Source of the DNA: Bacteroidota bacterium
GTDB lineage: Bacteria; Bacteroidota; Ignavibacteria; UBA10030; F1-140-MAGs086
Direction of reading: 5' to 3'
Length of the DNA: 11,293 nucleotides
NCBI GenBank assembly: GCA_005792205.1
Contig: SXSO01000049.1
Span: 1-11,293, forward strand
Shown here: piece by piece, positions 1-6,999 of the stretch
How the letters are laid out: every line of letters starts with the position of its first letter
Numbering within the stretch: the first letter of the stretch is position 1
The notes under the pieces: model-generated
Seen by the model: the letters and a program-made list of their open reading frames with translations, nothing else
Told to the model about the DNA's origin: nothing
The model's database searches: none
Translations under genes and position numbers: made by a program

Positions 1-553
1 CGAAATTTTCGATTGGAGCGAAAGCAATTCCAACGCAAAATTTTTGTGGAAGTTTTTCTTTTGACTCGCTAATTGTTGCTCCATTTAAGTTTTGAGCAAA
101 GAATCCAAATGCCAAATTTTCAGAGATATTTGTTCTTAAACCAAAATCAATTGAAAACGTTTTATCGTTTCCGTAATTTTTTATTGAGAGAAAATGATAG
201 TTTAAATTTGTGCCAAAATTTATGCCTTCAATAGAATTGGAATAAGAAAATGTTGGAGTAATTTCTTTGTACAAGTCAAATCCCAACTGATGAAATTTTA
301 ATGAAAGATTTCCATAATTTGTTTTTGTTGCAACAGTTGCTGATGAATTTGTAAGTTCATTAAATCCAAAAATTTGTGGAGAATAAGTGAGTATAATTTT
401 TGTATTCTGTATTTCAGAAAAATTTGAAATTTCATTTTTTAAAGAGACATATCCTGCTCCAAAAATAATTGCTCTTGCACTTAAGTTTTTTATTTCAAAC
501 GCAGAATATGTTTGAAGAAAGTAGAAAAGAAACATCAAAAGAAATTTTTTCAT
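1..553 (-). CDS. PorV/PorQ-like outer-membrane beta-barrel protein, C-terminus off window
   Basis: Seen: an open frame of 184 codons runs without a stop from the ATG at 553 to the window's left edge, so only the N-terminal part is present. It begins with a signal peptide (MKKFLLMFLFYFLQTYSA), giving an exported protein. Residues 24-37 read LSARAIIFGAGYVS, resembling the GAR-x-GMGGAYVA opening of the PorV/PorQ (UPF0164-like) outer-membrane family. Later come alternating strand-like segments, a DFGLRTNISENLAFGFFAQNLNG stretch (split here as DFGLRTNISENLAFG at 136-150 and FFAQNLNG at 151-158), and a KLPQKFCVGIAFAP segment (167-180), both typical late strands of that family. Known of the family: PorV and relatives are barrels that help T9SS cargo maturation, while many paralogues have no assigned role. 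Inferred: with a 33-bp gap after the cusA stop, it is probably the last visible gene of the copper operon. Membership is judged from remembered motifs only; the specific role is unknown. Confidence 0.6.
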   Translation of the reverse strand, partial: MKKFLLMFLFYFLQTYSAFEIKNLSARAIIFGAGYVSLKNEISNFSEIQNTKIILTYSPQIFGFNELTNSSATVATKTNYGNLSLKFHQLGFDLYKEITPTFSYSNSIEGINFGTNLNYHFLSIKNYGNDKTFSIDFGLRTNISENLAFGFFAQNLNGATISESKEKLPQKFCVGIAFAPIENF

Positions 554-586
554 TCTTTTTTTATTTCTTAAAGTTAAAAAATTTTT

Positions 587-3500
587 TCAATGTTTTACGT
601 CACTTGCAAATAATTTTCCTTTCAAAAATTCCTTTTCTTTCATTATAGAAAAAATTACGGGAGTTACAAATAAAACATGGATTGCTGATGTAATAATTCC
701 CCCAACCATTGGTGCAGCAATTGGTTTCATTATATCGCTTCCAGTTCCACTGCTCCACATAATTGGCAAAAGTCCAAGTAAATTTGTTGCGACAGTCATA
801 ATTTTTGGACGAAGTCGTAAAACCGCTCCTTCAACAGTTGCTTTATTTATTGTGTCAATTGAAATTTCATTTGACAAAATATATTTATTCAATGCTTCAT
901 GAAGATAAATTACCATCACAACTCCAGTTTCAACTGCAACTCCGTAAAGTGCAATAAAACCAATCCAAACAGCAACTGAAAAATTATATCCTAAAAAATA
1001 AATTAAATAAATTCCGCCAATCAAAGCAAACGGAACAGAAAGCATAACAAGTGCTGCTTCCAAAAATGATTTGAAAATGAAATACAACATTACATAAATA
1101 ATAAAAAACACAATGGGAATAATTAGTTGAAGTCGATCTTTTGCACGAATTTGATTTTCATATTGTCCGCTCCAAGAAATGTAATATCCATTTGGAAGAT
1201 TTAATTTGTGATTTAATTTTTCTTTTGCAGCATTTACAAAGTTTCCCATATCTCGTCCTCTTACATTTAAAAATACAACTGAACGCAACATTCCGTTTTC
1301 ACTTGCAATCATTGATGGAGATGAGGTTTGAGTAATATTTGCCAAAAGCGAAAGTGGAATAAATTTGTAATTTCTATTTTGAGAAATGGTTTGTTGTGAT
1401 TGAACCGTTTCAAAATTTTGAGAACTCATTGAACTCATATTATCAGAAGTTTGCATTTGTGATAGTGCAGAATATGATGGCCTTTGTTCATTCATTTTTG
1501 TGTTCATATTTGGAATTGGAATCAAAAGATTTTTTAAAGCATCAATATTATCACGGAAATCTTTTTCAAATCTTACACGAATAGGAAATCTTTTTCTTCC
1601 TTCAATTGCTGTTGAAATATTTTCTCCTCCAATTGCCATTTCAATTGCATCTAAAATTATGGATGAATTTATTCCATAATTTAAAATTGCCTCTTCTTTT
1701 AAATCAATATTTACAATATCTCCACCAATTGTTCTTTCAGCATAAATATCACTTGCTCCATCAATTTTTTTCAAAATTTTTTCTATATCAATTGAAATTT
1801 TTTCAAGTGTATCTAAATTATCTCCAAAAACTTTTACACCCAAATCAGTTCTCACTCCAGTCGAAAGCATATTGATTCTATTGATAATTGGTTGTGTCCA
1901 TCCATTTCTAACTCCAGGAATTTGGAGTTTGGAATCAAGTTCAGCAATAATTTTTTCTTTTGTCATATTATTTCGCCATTCGCTTTTTGGTTTCAAAAGA
2001 ATTATTGTTTCAATCATACTAATTGGTGCATTATCCGTTGAAGTTTCTGCTCTACCAACTTTTCCAAGAACTTGACTTACTTCTGGAAATTCTTTTATAA
2101 TTTTATCTTGAACTTGAAGAATTCTTTTTGCTTCTGTGATTGAAATATTGGGAAGCGTTACGGGCATAAATAAAATACTTCCTTCATCAAGTGATGGCAT
2201 AAATTCACTTCCAATTTGATTGAACATTGGAATTGTCAAAATGAGTGCAAGTAAATTTATTGCAAGTGTTGTCTTTCTAAATTTGAGTGCAAATTTTAAA
2301 AGTGGTTCATACAATTTCATCAAAATTTTAGAGAGTGGATTTTTTTCTTCTGAACGAAATTTTCCTCTCATAAGCATTGTCATTAGCATTGGAACAAGTG
2401 TAATTGAAATTATTGCTGATGCTGCAAGTGCAAATGTTTTTGTCCAAGCAAGTGGATGAAAAAGTTTTCCTTCTTGGCCTTCTAAAAAAAATACGGGAAG
2501 AAATGAAACTACAATTATTGCAAGTGAAAAGAAAATTGCTTTTCCAACTTGTTTTGCGGAACGAATTGAAATTTCTGTGTAATCAATTGATTCTCCAAGA
2601 AGTTCTGCGTGAGCAATATTGCGATATGCATTTTCAACTAATACAATTGAAGAATCAACTAATACACCAATTGCAATTGCAAGTCCTCCAAGAGACATAA
2701 TGTTAGAAGTTATTCCAAAATGCTTCATCAAAATAAATGAAATTAAAATTGAAACGGGAATCTCAATCAAAATTCTGAGTGCACTTCTGAAGTGAAAAAT
2801 AAAAAGCATTACAATAATGCTTACAATTATTGCTTCTTCTACAAGTGCGTTTTTCAAAGTATTGATTGTCTTCTCAATTAAATCAGATCTGTCGTATGCA
2901 GTTTTAATTTCAACTCCACTCGGAAGTCCTTTTGCTATCTCTTCGATTTTTCCTTTTACTCTTTTAATAACATCTTTTGGATTTTCACCATATCGCATAA
3001 CAACGATTCCACCAACAGCTTCGCCGTCTCCATTTTTATCTAAAAGCCCAAGTCGTAAATCATTTCCAAATTGAATTGTTGCAATATCTTTCAAAAAAAT
3101 TTTTCCATCATTTGAAACTTTCACAACTATGTTTTCAATATCAGAAATTGATTTGATATAACTTTCTCCTCTCACATATATTTGCAAATTGTTTTGTTCC
3201 AATATTTTTCCACCAACCTCTTTATTGGAACTTTGAATTGCATTTATCACATCCATAAAATGAATGTCATAAAAAGCAAGTTTTTGTGGATTTAAATCAA
3301 CTTGATATTGTTTTACAAACCCACCGATACTTGCAACTTCTGAAACTCCATTTACAGATGTCAATTGATAACGAATATACCAATCTTGAATTGCTCGAAG
3401 TTCGGCTAAATCATAATTTTTCCCTTCAACTGTATACCAAAAAATATGACCAACACCAGTTCCATCAGGACCAAGTGTAGGAACAATTCCTTTTGGAAGA

Positions 3501-3859
3501 AATGAAGAAGCATAATTTAATTTTTCTAAAACTCTACTTCTTGCCCAATAAATATCTACATCATCTTCAAATATTACAAAGATAAATGACATCCCAAACA
3601 TTGATTGTCCGCGAACTGCTTTTACTTTTGGAAGTCCTTGCAAATTTGTGGAAAGCGGATATGTAATTTGTTCTTCAATGATTTTTGGAGATTGTCCCAT
3701 CCATTCTGTGAATACAATTACTTGATTATCAGATAAGTCGGGAATTGCATCTACGGGAGTATTATATAAAGCCCAAATTCCCCAAAGAATTAAAAGTGAG
3801 TAGATAAGAAAAATTACAAATTTATTTCTTGCAGAATAATCAATTATTTTTTCAATCAT
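587..3859 (-). CDS. cusA: CusA-type Cu(I)/Ag(I) RND efflux pump, inner-membrane subunit
   Basis: A proton-driven heavy-metal RND transporter (HME family) that moves monovalent copper or silver from periplasm or cytoplasm into a CusB-TolC conduit. The 1090-residue protein shows the full RND layout: TM1 at about 14-30, a first periplasmic domain, a TM2-6 bundle (about 340-500), TM7 (about 528-548), a second periplasmic domain, and TM8-12 (about 911-1075). Residues aligning by motif with E. coli CusA are present: M565 in FMPVTLP, M615 in ISMIET and M664 in RINMLSTG (E. coli M573, M623, M672, with identical 50 and 49 residue spacing), plus proton-relay D402 in VLVDSS, E977 in GVAVETG and K1019 in RLRPK. 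This methionine triad argues for Cu/Ag rather than the Zn/Co/Ni CzcA type. Odd: a Met/Ser/Gln-rich insertion at about 783-830 makes it longer than the 1047-residue E. coli protein. It starts 11 bp after the adaptor's stop with a good Shine-Dalgarno. Confidence 0.95.
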   Translation of the reverse strand: MIEKIIDYSARNKFVIFLIYSLLILWGIWALYNTPVDAIPDLSDNQVIVFTEWMGQSPKIIEEQITYPLSTNLQGLPKVKAVRGQSMFGMSFIFVIFEDDVDIYWARSRVLEKLNYASSFLPKGIVPTLGPDGTGVGHIFWYTVEGKNYDLAELRAIQDWYIRYQLTSVNGVSEVASIGGFVKQYQVDLNPQKLAFYDIHFMDVINAIQSSNKEVGGKILEQNNLQIYVRGESYIKSISDIENIVVKVSNDGKIFLKDIATIQFGNDLRLGLLDKNGDGEAVGGIVVMRYGENPKDVIKRVKGKIEEIAKGLPSGVEIKTAYDRSDLIEKTINTLKNALVEEAIIVSIIVMLFIFHFRSALRILIEIPVSILISFILMKHFGITSNIMSLGGLAIAIGVLVDSSIVLVENAYRNIAHAELLGESIDYTEISIRSAKQVGKAIFFSLAIIVVSFLPVFFLEGQEGKLFHPLAWTKTFALAASAIISITLVPMLMTMLMRGKFRSEEKNPLSKILMKLYEPLLKFALKFRKTTLAINLLALILTIPMFNQIGSEFMPSLDEGSILFMPVTLPNISITEAKRILQVQDKIIKEFPEVSQVLGKVGRAETSTDNAPISMIETIILLKPKSEWRNNMTKEKIIAELDSKLQIPGVRNGWTQPIINRINMLSTGVRTDLGVKVFGDNLDTLEKISIDIEKILKKIDGASDIYAERTIGGDIVNIDLKEEAILNYGINSSIILDAIEMAIGGENISTAIEGRKRFPIRVRFEKDFRDNIDALKNLLIPIPNMNTKMNEQRPSYSALSQMQTSDNMSSMSSQNFETVQSQQTISQNRNYKFIPLSLLANITQTSSPSMIASENGMLRSVVFLNVRGRDMGNFVNAAKEKLNHKLNLPNGYYISWSGQYENQIRAKDRLQLIIPIVFFIIYVMLYFIFKSFLEAALVMLSVPFALIGGIYLIYFLGYNFSVAVWIGFIALYGVAVETGVVMVIYLHEALNKYILSNEISIDTINKATVEGAVLRLRPKIMTVATNLLGLLPIMWSSGTGSDIMKPIAAPMVGGIITSAIHVLFVTPVIFSIMKEKEFLKGKLFASDVKH

Positions 3860-3867
3860 AATTTTTT

Positions 3868-3872
3868 CTCCT
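3868..3872 (-). promoter_or_regulatory. Shine-Dalgarno of cusA overlapping the cusB stop codon
   Basis: On the minus strand AGGAG lies 8 bases before the cusA ATG and overlaps the TAG stop of the preceding adaptor gene (3873-3871). It is the only strong Shine-Dalgarno found before any start in this window; the other genes have A/T-rich leaders. It supports the ATG at 3859 and suggests that pump translation is set independently of, or coupled to, termination of the adaptor. Confidence 0.7.
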
Positions 3873-5115
3873 AATGATTTTTATGTGAAGAACCAGTTTG
3901 AAGTTGACTTTCTGAATCCAGTAAGTATCCTCCAGAAATTACAACAGTTTCATTTTCTTCAATGCCGTTTAAAATTTGAATATGTTCACCAACTTTCTCA
4001 CCAACTTCCACAATTTTAGAAGTGAAAATCCCTTTTTCTTTTTCCACCCAAACAATATTTTTTCCTCCCGTTGAAATTACTGAACTAAAAGGAATAACTA
4101 ATGTTTCTTTCAAATCAACTTTTATTTTGCAATTTAAAAACATTCCAATTTTTAATTTCTCATTTGGATTTTTAAATTCAACTCTCGCATTTAGTGTGTT
4201 TGAATTTTCATCTATGATTGGAGAAATAAAAACTATTTTTCCCGTAAATTTTTCGGTGTAGATTTCACTTGTTGTTTCAACTATTTGACCAATTTTTATA
4301 TGGGAAATATCATTTGCAAAAATATTTAAATTGAGCCACACATTTGATAAATTTGCAACTTCAAAAATTTCTGTTCCACTGTTGACATAACTTTGAACTT
4401 CCACATTTTTTTTTGTAATTGTTCCACTGATTGGAGAATAAAATGTAATAATTTCTTTTGGAGTTTTAGAATTTTCTAAATTAGAAATTTGATTTTCAGT
4501 AAGACCAGAAAATAAAAGTTTTTCTTTTAGCATTTCATAAATTTTTTGCGAATTTGAAAGATCAGTTTCCATGTTTTTTGTTTCTTTAAATGAATTTAGA
4601 GCAATTAAAAAATCTTTTTGGAGAGCAAACATTTCCAAACTAAAAATATCTGCAATAGGAGTTCCGTGATTAATTTTTTCTCCTTCAAAATGTGAATACA
4701 AATTTTCAATTCTTCCTGAAAATCGTGAAGTAATTTTTTTCAAAGTTGTTGTTGCAACTTCAATTTTTCCAAATGATAAAATTTCTTTTTGCAATTTCAT
4801 TTTTGTTGCTGCAATTGTAGAAACATTTGCCAACACTTGTTTGGATGGAGAAATTATTACATTTTCCAAAGAAGTTTTTGTGTCTTCTGAAATTTCAACT
4901 TCTTCAACTTTTTTTACCAAATCCATATTGCAAACGGGACAAACTCCCATATTTTCACTAACAACAGTTGGATGCATTGGACAAGTATAAATTTCTTTTT
5001 TGGTTTTTGTTTCTGCGTGATTTTGATGGTCGTTATTATTTTTACAACTAAAATTGTAAGACGCAATAAAAATTGCAAAAATAAAAATATATGTTTTTGA
5101 AAATATTTTTTTCAT
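3871..5115 (-). CDS. cusB: CusB-type periplasmic adaptor with N-terminal heavy-metal-binding domain
   Basis: Membrane-fusion protein linking the CusA pump to the outer-membrane channel, and a probable metal donor to the pump. Seen in the 414 residues: an N-terminal hydrophobic signal ending in NFSC with Cys24 as a probable, imperfect lipobox cysteine; a His-rich linker (DHQNHAE, 29-35); then a compact heavy-metal-binding domain at 43-67 with YTCPMHP and CPVCNMDLV, offering C45, M47, H48, C59, C62 and M64. The adaptor body follows: a lipoyl-like half ending near 150 (RFSGRIENLYSHFEGEKI), a short alpha-hairpin (about 160-215), the second lipoyl half (FYSPISGTITKKNVEVQSYV, 225-244), a beta-barrel (about 255-335) and the membrane-proximal domain to the end. 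The C-terminus is His-bearing (HKNH). It sits 8 bp after the channel gene and 11 bp before the pump gene. No separate CusF chaperone gene is visible, so the N-terminal domain may fill that role (inference). Confidence 0.92.
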   Translation of the reverse strand: MKKIFSKTYIFIFAIFIASYNFSCKNNNDHQNHAETKTKKEIYTCPMHPTVVSENMGVCPVCNMDLVKKVEEVEISEDTKTSLENVIISPSKQVLANVSTIAATKMKLQKEILSFGKIEVATTTLKKITSRFSGRIENLYSHFEGEKINHGTPIADIFSLEMFALQKDFLIALNSFKETKNMETDLSNSQKIYEMLKEKLLFSGLTENQISNLENSKTPKEIITFYSPISGTITKKNVEVQSYVNSGTEIFEVANLSNVWLNLNIFANDISHIKIGQIVETTSEIYTEKFTGKIVFISPIIDENSNTLNARVEFKNPNEKLKIGMFLNCKIKVDLKETLVIPFSSVISTGGKNIVWVEKEKGIFTSKIVEVGEKVGEHIQILNGIEENETVVISGGYLLDSESQLQTGSSHKNH

Positions 5116-5123
5116 AATAAAAA

Positions 5124-6407
5124 TTATTTTTTTAATGTTTTAAAATTTACTAAACAACATTCAAGTTCAAGTTCTGCAACGGATTGTTCAAAGTTCATTC
5201 TTATCATAAAATAATCCATCGTATGTTCTAAATACATTTTATGAGAATCAAGAAGTTTCATAAAATCTAATTTTGAGTTTTGATAAGCAATAAGTTGTAT
5301 ATCTATGAGTTGTCTATATTTGGGTAAAATATTTTCTTGAAAATTTTCAAATTGTGATTTATAGGAAAGCATTTTAAAATATAAACTTCTAATTTTTTCT
5401 CTTGTCATTATCAAATCATTTTGTTGCATTTTTTCTGACATTTTCAAAGAGAATTTTTCCTCTTCAATTTTAGCATATTTTTTTTCAATTGTCCACGGAA
5501 CAAATGGAAGCGAAATTCCAACACTAAATTGCCACCCACTGAAATTATCCATCGGAATACGATTGTATCCCAATCCAATTTTAAAATCGGGATAAAGTTC
5601 ATTTTGAGCCATTTCAATCATTGTTTTTCCAATTTCTATATTTACTGAATCATGTTTTAACATAAAACTATTTGATTTTGTGATTTCAAAAATTTCTTCA
5701 AGTCCCATATCAAAACTTATTTCTTCTGAAATTGTAGCAAACCCCAAAGTATCTTTTTCATTTCTATTTAAAAGAGAAGAAAGCATTGATTTCATTGAGA
5801 TTTCTTGCTCACGAAGTGCTAATAATTTATTATCCAATTTAGCAATTTCAATTTCTGTGTTTAAAACATTTTGTAATGACGATTGAGAAGATGAGAGTTT
5901 TTCTTTTTCAGAAGATAAAATTTTTTCCAACACGGTTTTTGTTTCGCGATTTAAAAATATGTTTTGCTGCACAAACCAAAGTTCAAAATACGCTGTTTTA
6001 ACTTTGTAAATTATTTCGTTTACTTTTTCAAAATAATAGTGTCCAGAATGTTCTAAATTGTATTTTTGAAGTTGTGTCATTGTTTCAATTTTTTTTGGAA
6101 GATGAAACATTTGCATCAATTCAATTTTTATTATTCCATCCGAAATGTTAAATCCCGGAATTTGTTCTTGCATAAATTGAATTTCAGGAGATGGAAAGAA
6201 AATTTTTTCTTGCTCAACTTTTTTTTCAGACATTTTTATTTCAAAATCTTTTGCTTTAAGTTCGGAATTTTTTTGAAGTGCTTCTTCAATTAAAATATCC
6301 AAATTTAAAATTTGTGAATCTGAAATTGTAATTTCACTCACTTGTTCTTGCGAAAAAAGATTGACGAAAAAATAAAACGGAAAAAATAAAACGAAAATTT
6401 TTTTCAT
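5124..6407 (-). CDS. TolC-family outer-membrane channel of the copper/silver efflux system
   Basis: Outer-membrane efflux protein that completes the tripartite CusCBA-like pump across the outer membrane. The 427-residue product starts with a signal peptide (MKKIFVLFFPFYFFVNLFS) and has no lipobox cysteine, unlike lipoprotein E. coli CusC. Two OEP repeats are visible. Repeat one begins at about 34 with NLDILIEEALQKNSELKAK, passes a strand region with FFPSPEIQFMQEQIPGF (70-86) and goes into long coiled-coil helices (about 125-215). Repeat two begins at about 235 (GLEEIFEITKSNSFML), has strand segments YPDFKIGLGYNRIP and GWQFSVGISLPFVPW (272-305), and helices to the end. The segment AYQNSKLDFMKLLDSHKMYLE (374-394) is characteristic of channels encoded beside CusAB. 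Its start lacks a Shine-Dalgarno. It lies 73 bp downstream of the small Cys-rich gene, with a palindrome in that gap, and 8 bp before cusB. The efflux role follows from family and context. Confidence 0.9.
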   Translation of the reverse strand: MKKIFVLFFPFYFFVNLFSQEQVSEITISDSQILNLDILIEEALQKNSELKAKDFEIKMSEKKVEQEKIFFPSPEIQFMQEQIPGFNISDGIIKIELMQMFHLPKKIETMTQLQKYNLEHSGHYYFEKVNEIIYKVKTAYFELWFVQQNIFLNRETKTVLEKILSSEKEKLSSSQSSLQNVLNTEIEIAKLDNKLLALREQEISMKSMLSSLLNRNEKDTLGFATISEEISFDMGLEEIFEITKSNSFMLKHDSVNIEIGKTMIEMAQNELYPDFKIGLGYNRIPMDNFSGWQFSVGISLPFVPWTIEKKYAKIEEEKFSLKMSEKMQQNDLIMTREKIRSLYFKMLSYKSQFENFQENILPKYRQLIDIQLIAYQNSKLDFMKLLDSHKMYLEHTMDYFMIRMNFEQSVAELELECCLVNFKTLKK

Positions 6408-6439
6408 AACTAAAACTTAATGATTGATAAAAAAATATG

Positions 6440-6463
6440 TTTGCAATTTTTAAAAATTGCAAA
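6440..6463. repeat. Perfect 24-bp palindrome between the Cys-rich gene and the TolC gene
   Basis: The 12-base half TTTGCAATTTTT (6440-6451) is followed at once by its exact reverse complement (6452-6463). As RNA from the minus-strand operon it could fold into a hairpin around GCAATTT/AAATTGC with a small loop. The next bases in that direction are AAACATA before a run of seven T, so it is not a textbook intrinsic terminator. It may instead be a weak attenuator, an RNA-processing or stability element, or a DNA operator. It fills the largest gap in the operon. Confidence 0.55.
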
Positions 6464-6480
6464 AAAAAGTTTGAAAAAAA

Positions 6481-6858
6481 CTAAATCAGAAGTGAGGAAT
6501 AAAGAATAAATTTTTCTTTAGTAAAAAAATGGAGTGGATGAAATATTGGACGATAAAAAATTGGCTGTTTTAAATTTGAGGTTGTGTGTTTTGATGAAAC
6601 GAAAGAATCTAATTCATATTTATTTTTGATATCGAGTTGGAATGGATTTAATTTTCCTACTAAAAACTTTACAGCACAATTAAAATTTGTATTTGAATTT
6701 TTTTTTTCTTTCTTATAACAGCAATTTTCAAGTTTTTGTGAGCAGCAGTTTTTACTCATAATACATTTTTTTACTATCATTGTAAATCCACTTGATGAAA
6801 ATACAAATAGCAAAATTATGAGTTTAAGTAGAAATTCATTTTGAAAAACTTTTTTCAT
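6481..6858 (-). CDS. Small exported Cys-rich protein, HYC_CC_PP-like, first gene of the copper operon
   Basis: Function not established. The 125-residue product has an N-terminal hydrophobic segment (LLKLIILLFVFSSSGF, about 10-25) that reads as a signal peptide or anchor. Six cysteines follow at 32, 38, 39, 46, 47 and 61, including two CC pairs within a Lys-rich stretch. The C-terminal part has aromatic/proline segments (PIFYRPIFHPLHFF, 99-112) and ends FILYSSLLI. This order of signal, early Cys, CC pair and late proline motif is reminiscent of the HYC_CC_PP small proteins found beside heavy-metal efflux genes in Bacteroidota, though the HYC signature itself is not intact. Inferred: a periplasmic or membrane-tethered metal-binding or sensing accessory. 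It leads the efflux cluster, 73 bp before the TolC gene and just downstream of the shared control region. The ATG at 6858 has no clear ribosome site. It could instead be an unrelated Cys-rich hypothetical. Confidence 0.6.
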   Translation of the reverse strand: MKKVFQNEFLLKLIILLFVFSSSGFTMIVKKCIMSKNCCSQKLENCCYKKEKKNSNTNFNCAVKFLVGKLNPFQLDIKNKYELDSFVSSKHTTSNLKQPIFYRPIFHPLHFFTKEKFILYSSLLI

Positions 6859-6910
6859 TTCAAATTGTAAAACAAATGTTTTGCGGAAAAAATTCCCAAA
6901 CTTGTTGTGA

Positions 6911-6941
6911 AATATAAGAATTTATTGTAAAACTTTTACAA
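6911..6941 (-). promoter_or_regulatory. Candidate promoter of the copper-efflux operon
   Basis: On the minus strand TTGTAA (6941-6936) and TATATT (6916-6911) are separated by 19 bp and lie upstream of the ATG at 6858. The TATATTTC octamer also approximates the Bacteroidota TAnnTTTG element. The long spacer overlaps the 19-bp palindrome, an arrangement that recalls MerR-type metal-responsive promoters, although here the dyad covers the -35 rather than sitting centrally. In such AT-rich DNA chance matches are frequent, so this is tentative. Confidence 0.3.
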
Positions 6942-6942
6942 T
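6924..6942. promoter_or_regulatory. 19-bp palindrome, candidate operator in the divergent promoter region
   Basis: ATTGTAAAA-C-TTTTACAAT is a perfect inverted repeat with 9-bp arms around one central base. A further direct copy, ATTGTAAAAC, lies at 6864-6873, exactly 60 bp from the copy at 6924-6933. Position between divergent genes and near both candidate promoters fits a dimeric transcription-factor site. No regulator is encoded in the window to pair with it. Confidence 0.45.
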
Positions 6943-6945
6943 TGT

Positions 6946-6976
6946 TTTGTCCGTAAATGCGTTCTTTATTAGTTTG
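6946..6976 (+). promoter_or_regulatory. Candidate Bacteroidota-type promoter for the O-mannosyltransferase unit
   Basis: TTTG at 6946-6949 is followed after 19 bp by TTAGTTTG (6969-6976), one mismatch from the Bacteroidota -33/-7 pattern TTTG-N19-TAnnTTTG. If used, transcription would begin at about 6982-6985. That places GTG 6976 upstream of the transcript and supports ATG 7012 as the start of the next gene. Confidence 0.35.
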
Positions 6977-6999
6977 TGAAATTCATTATATTTCACAAA
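6973..6999. repeat. Inverted repeat with 10-bp arms upstream of the O-mannosyltransferase start
   Basis: TTTGTGAAAT (6973-6982) and its exact complement ATTTCACAAA (6990-6999) flank a 7-bp spacer. The core TTGTGAAAT occurs a third time at 6905-6913. The repeat ends 12 bp before the ATG at 7012 and overlaps the predicted start of transcription, so it could act as an operator or as a 5'-leader hairpin. Confidence 0.5.

Noticed and set aside
2404..2700. Plus-strand open frame of about 98 codons inside cusA, and similar ones at 1606-1875, 2220-2459 and 2817-3074
   Set aside because: Their products are low-complexity Leu/Gln/Phe or Ser/Ile-rich strings that mirror the AT-rich antisense of a clearly conserved gene; none has a recognisable domain.
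587..3859. Annotation of the pump as CzcA (Zn/Co/Cd)
   Set aside because: The copper-site methionine triad with E. coli CusA spacing is intact, and the partner adaptor has a YTCPMHP metal-binding domain typical of Cu/Ag systems.
6440..6463. The 24-bp palindrome as a standard intrinsic terminator
   Set aside because: The stem is mostly A/T and in the operon direction is followed by AAACATA before any T-run; genes on both sides belong to one function, so full termination there is unlikely.
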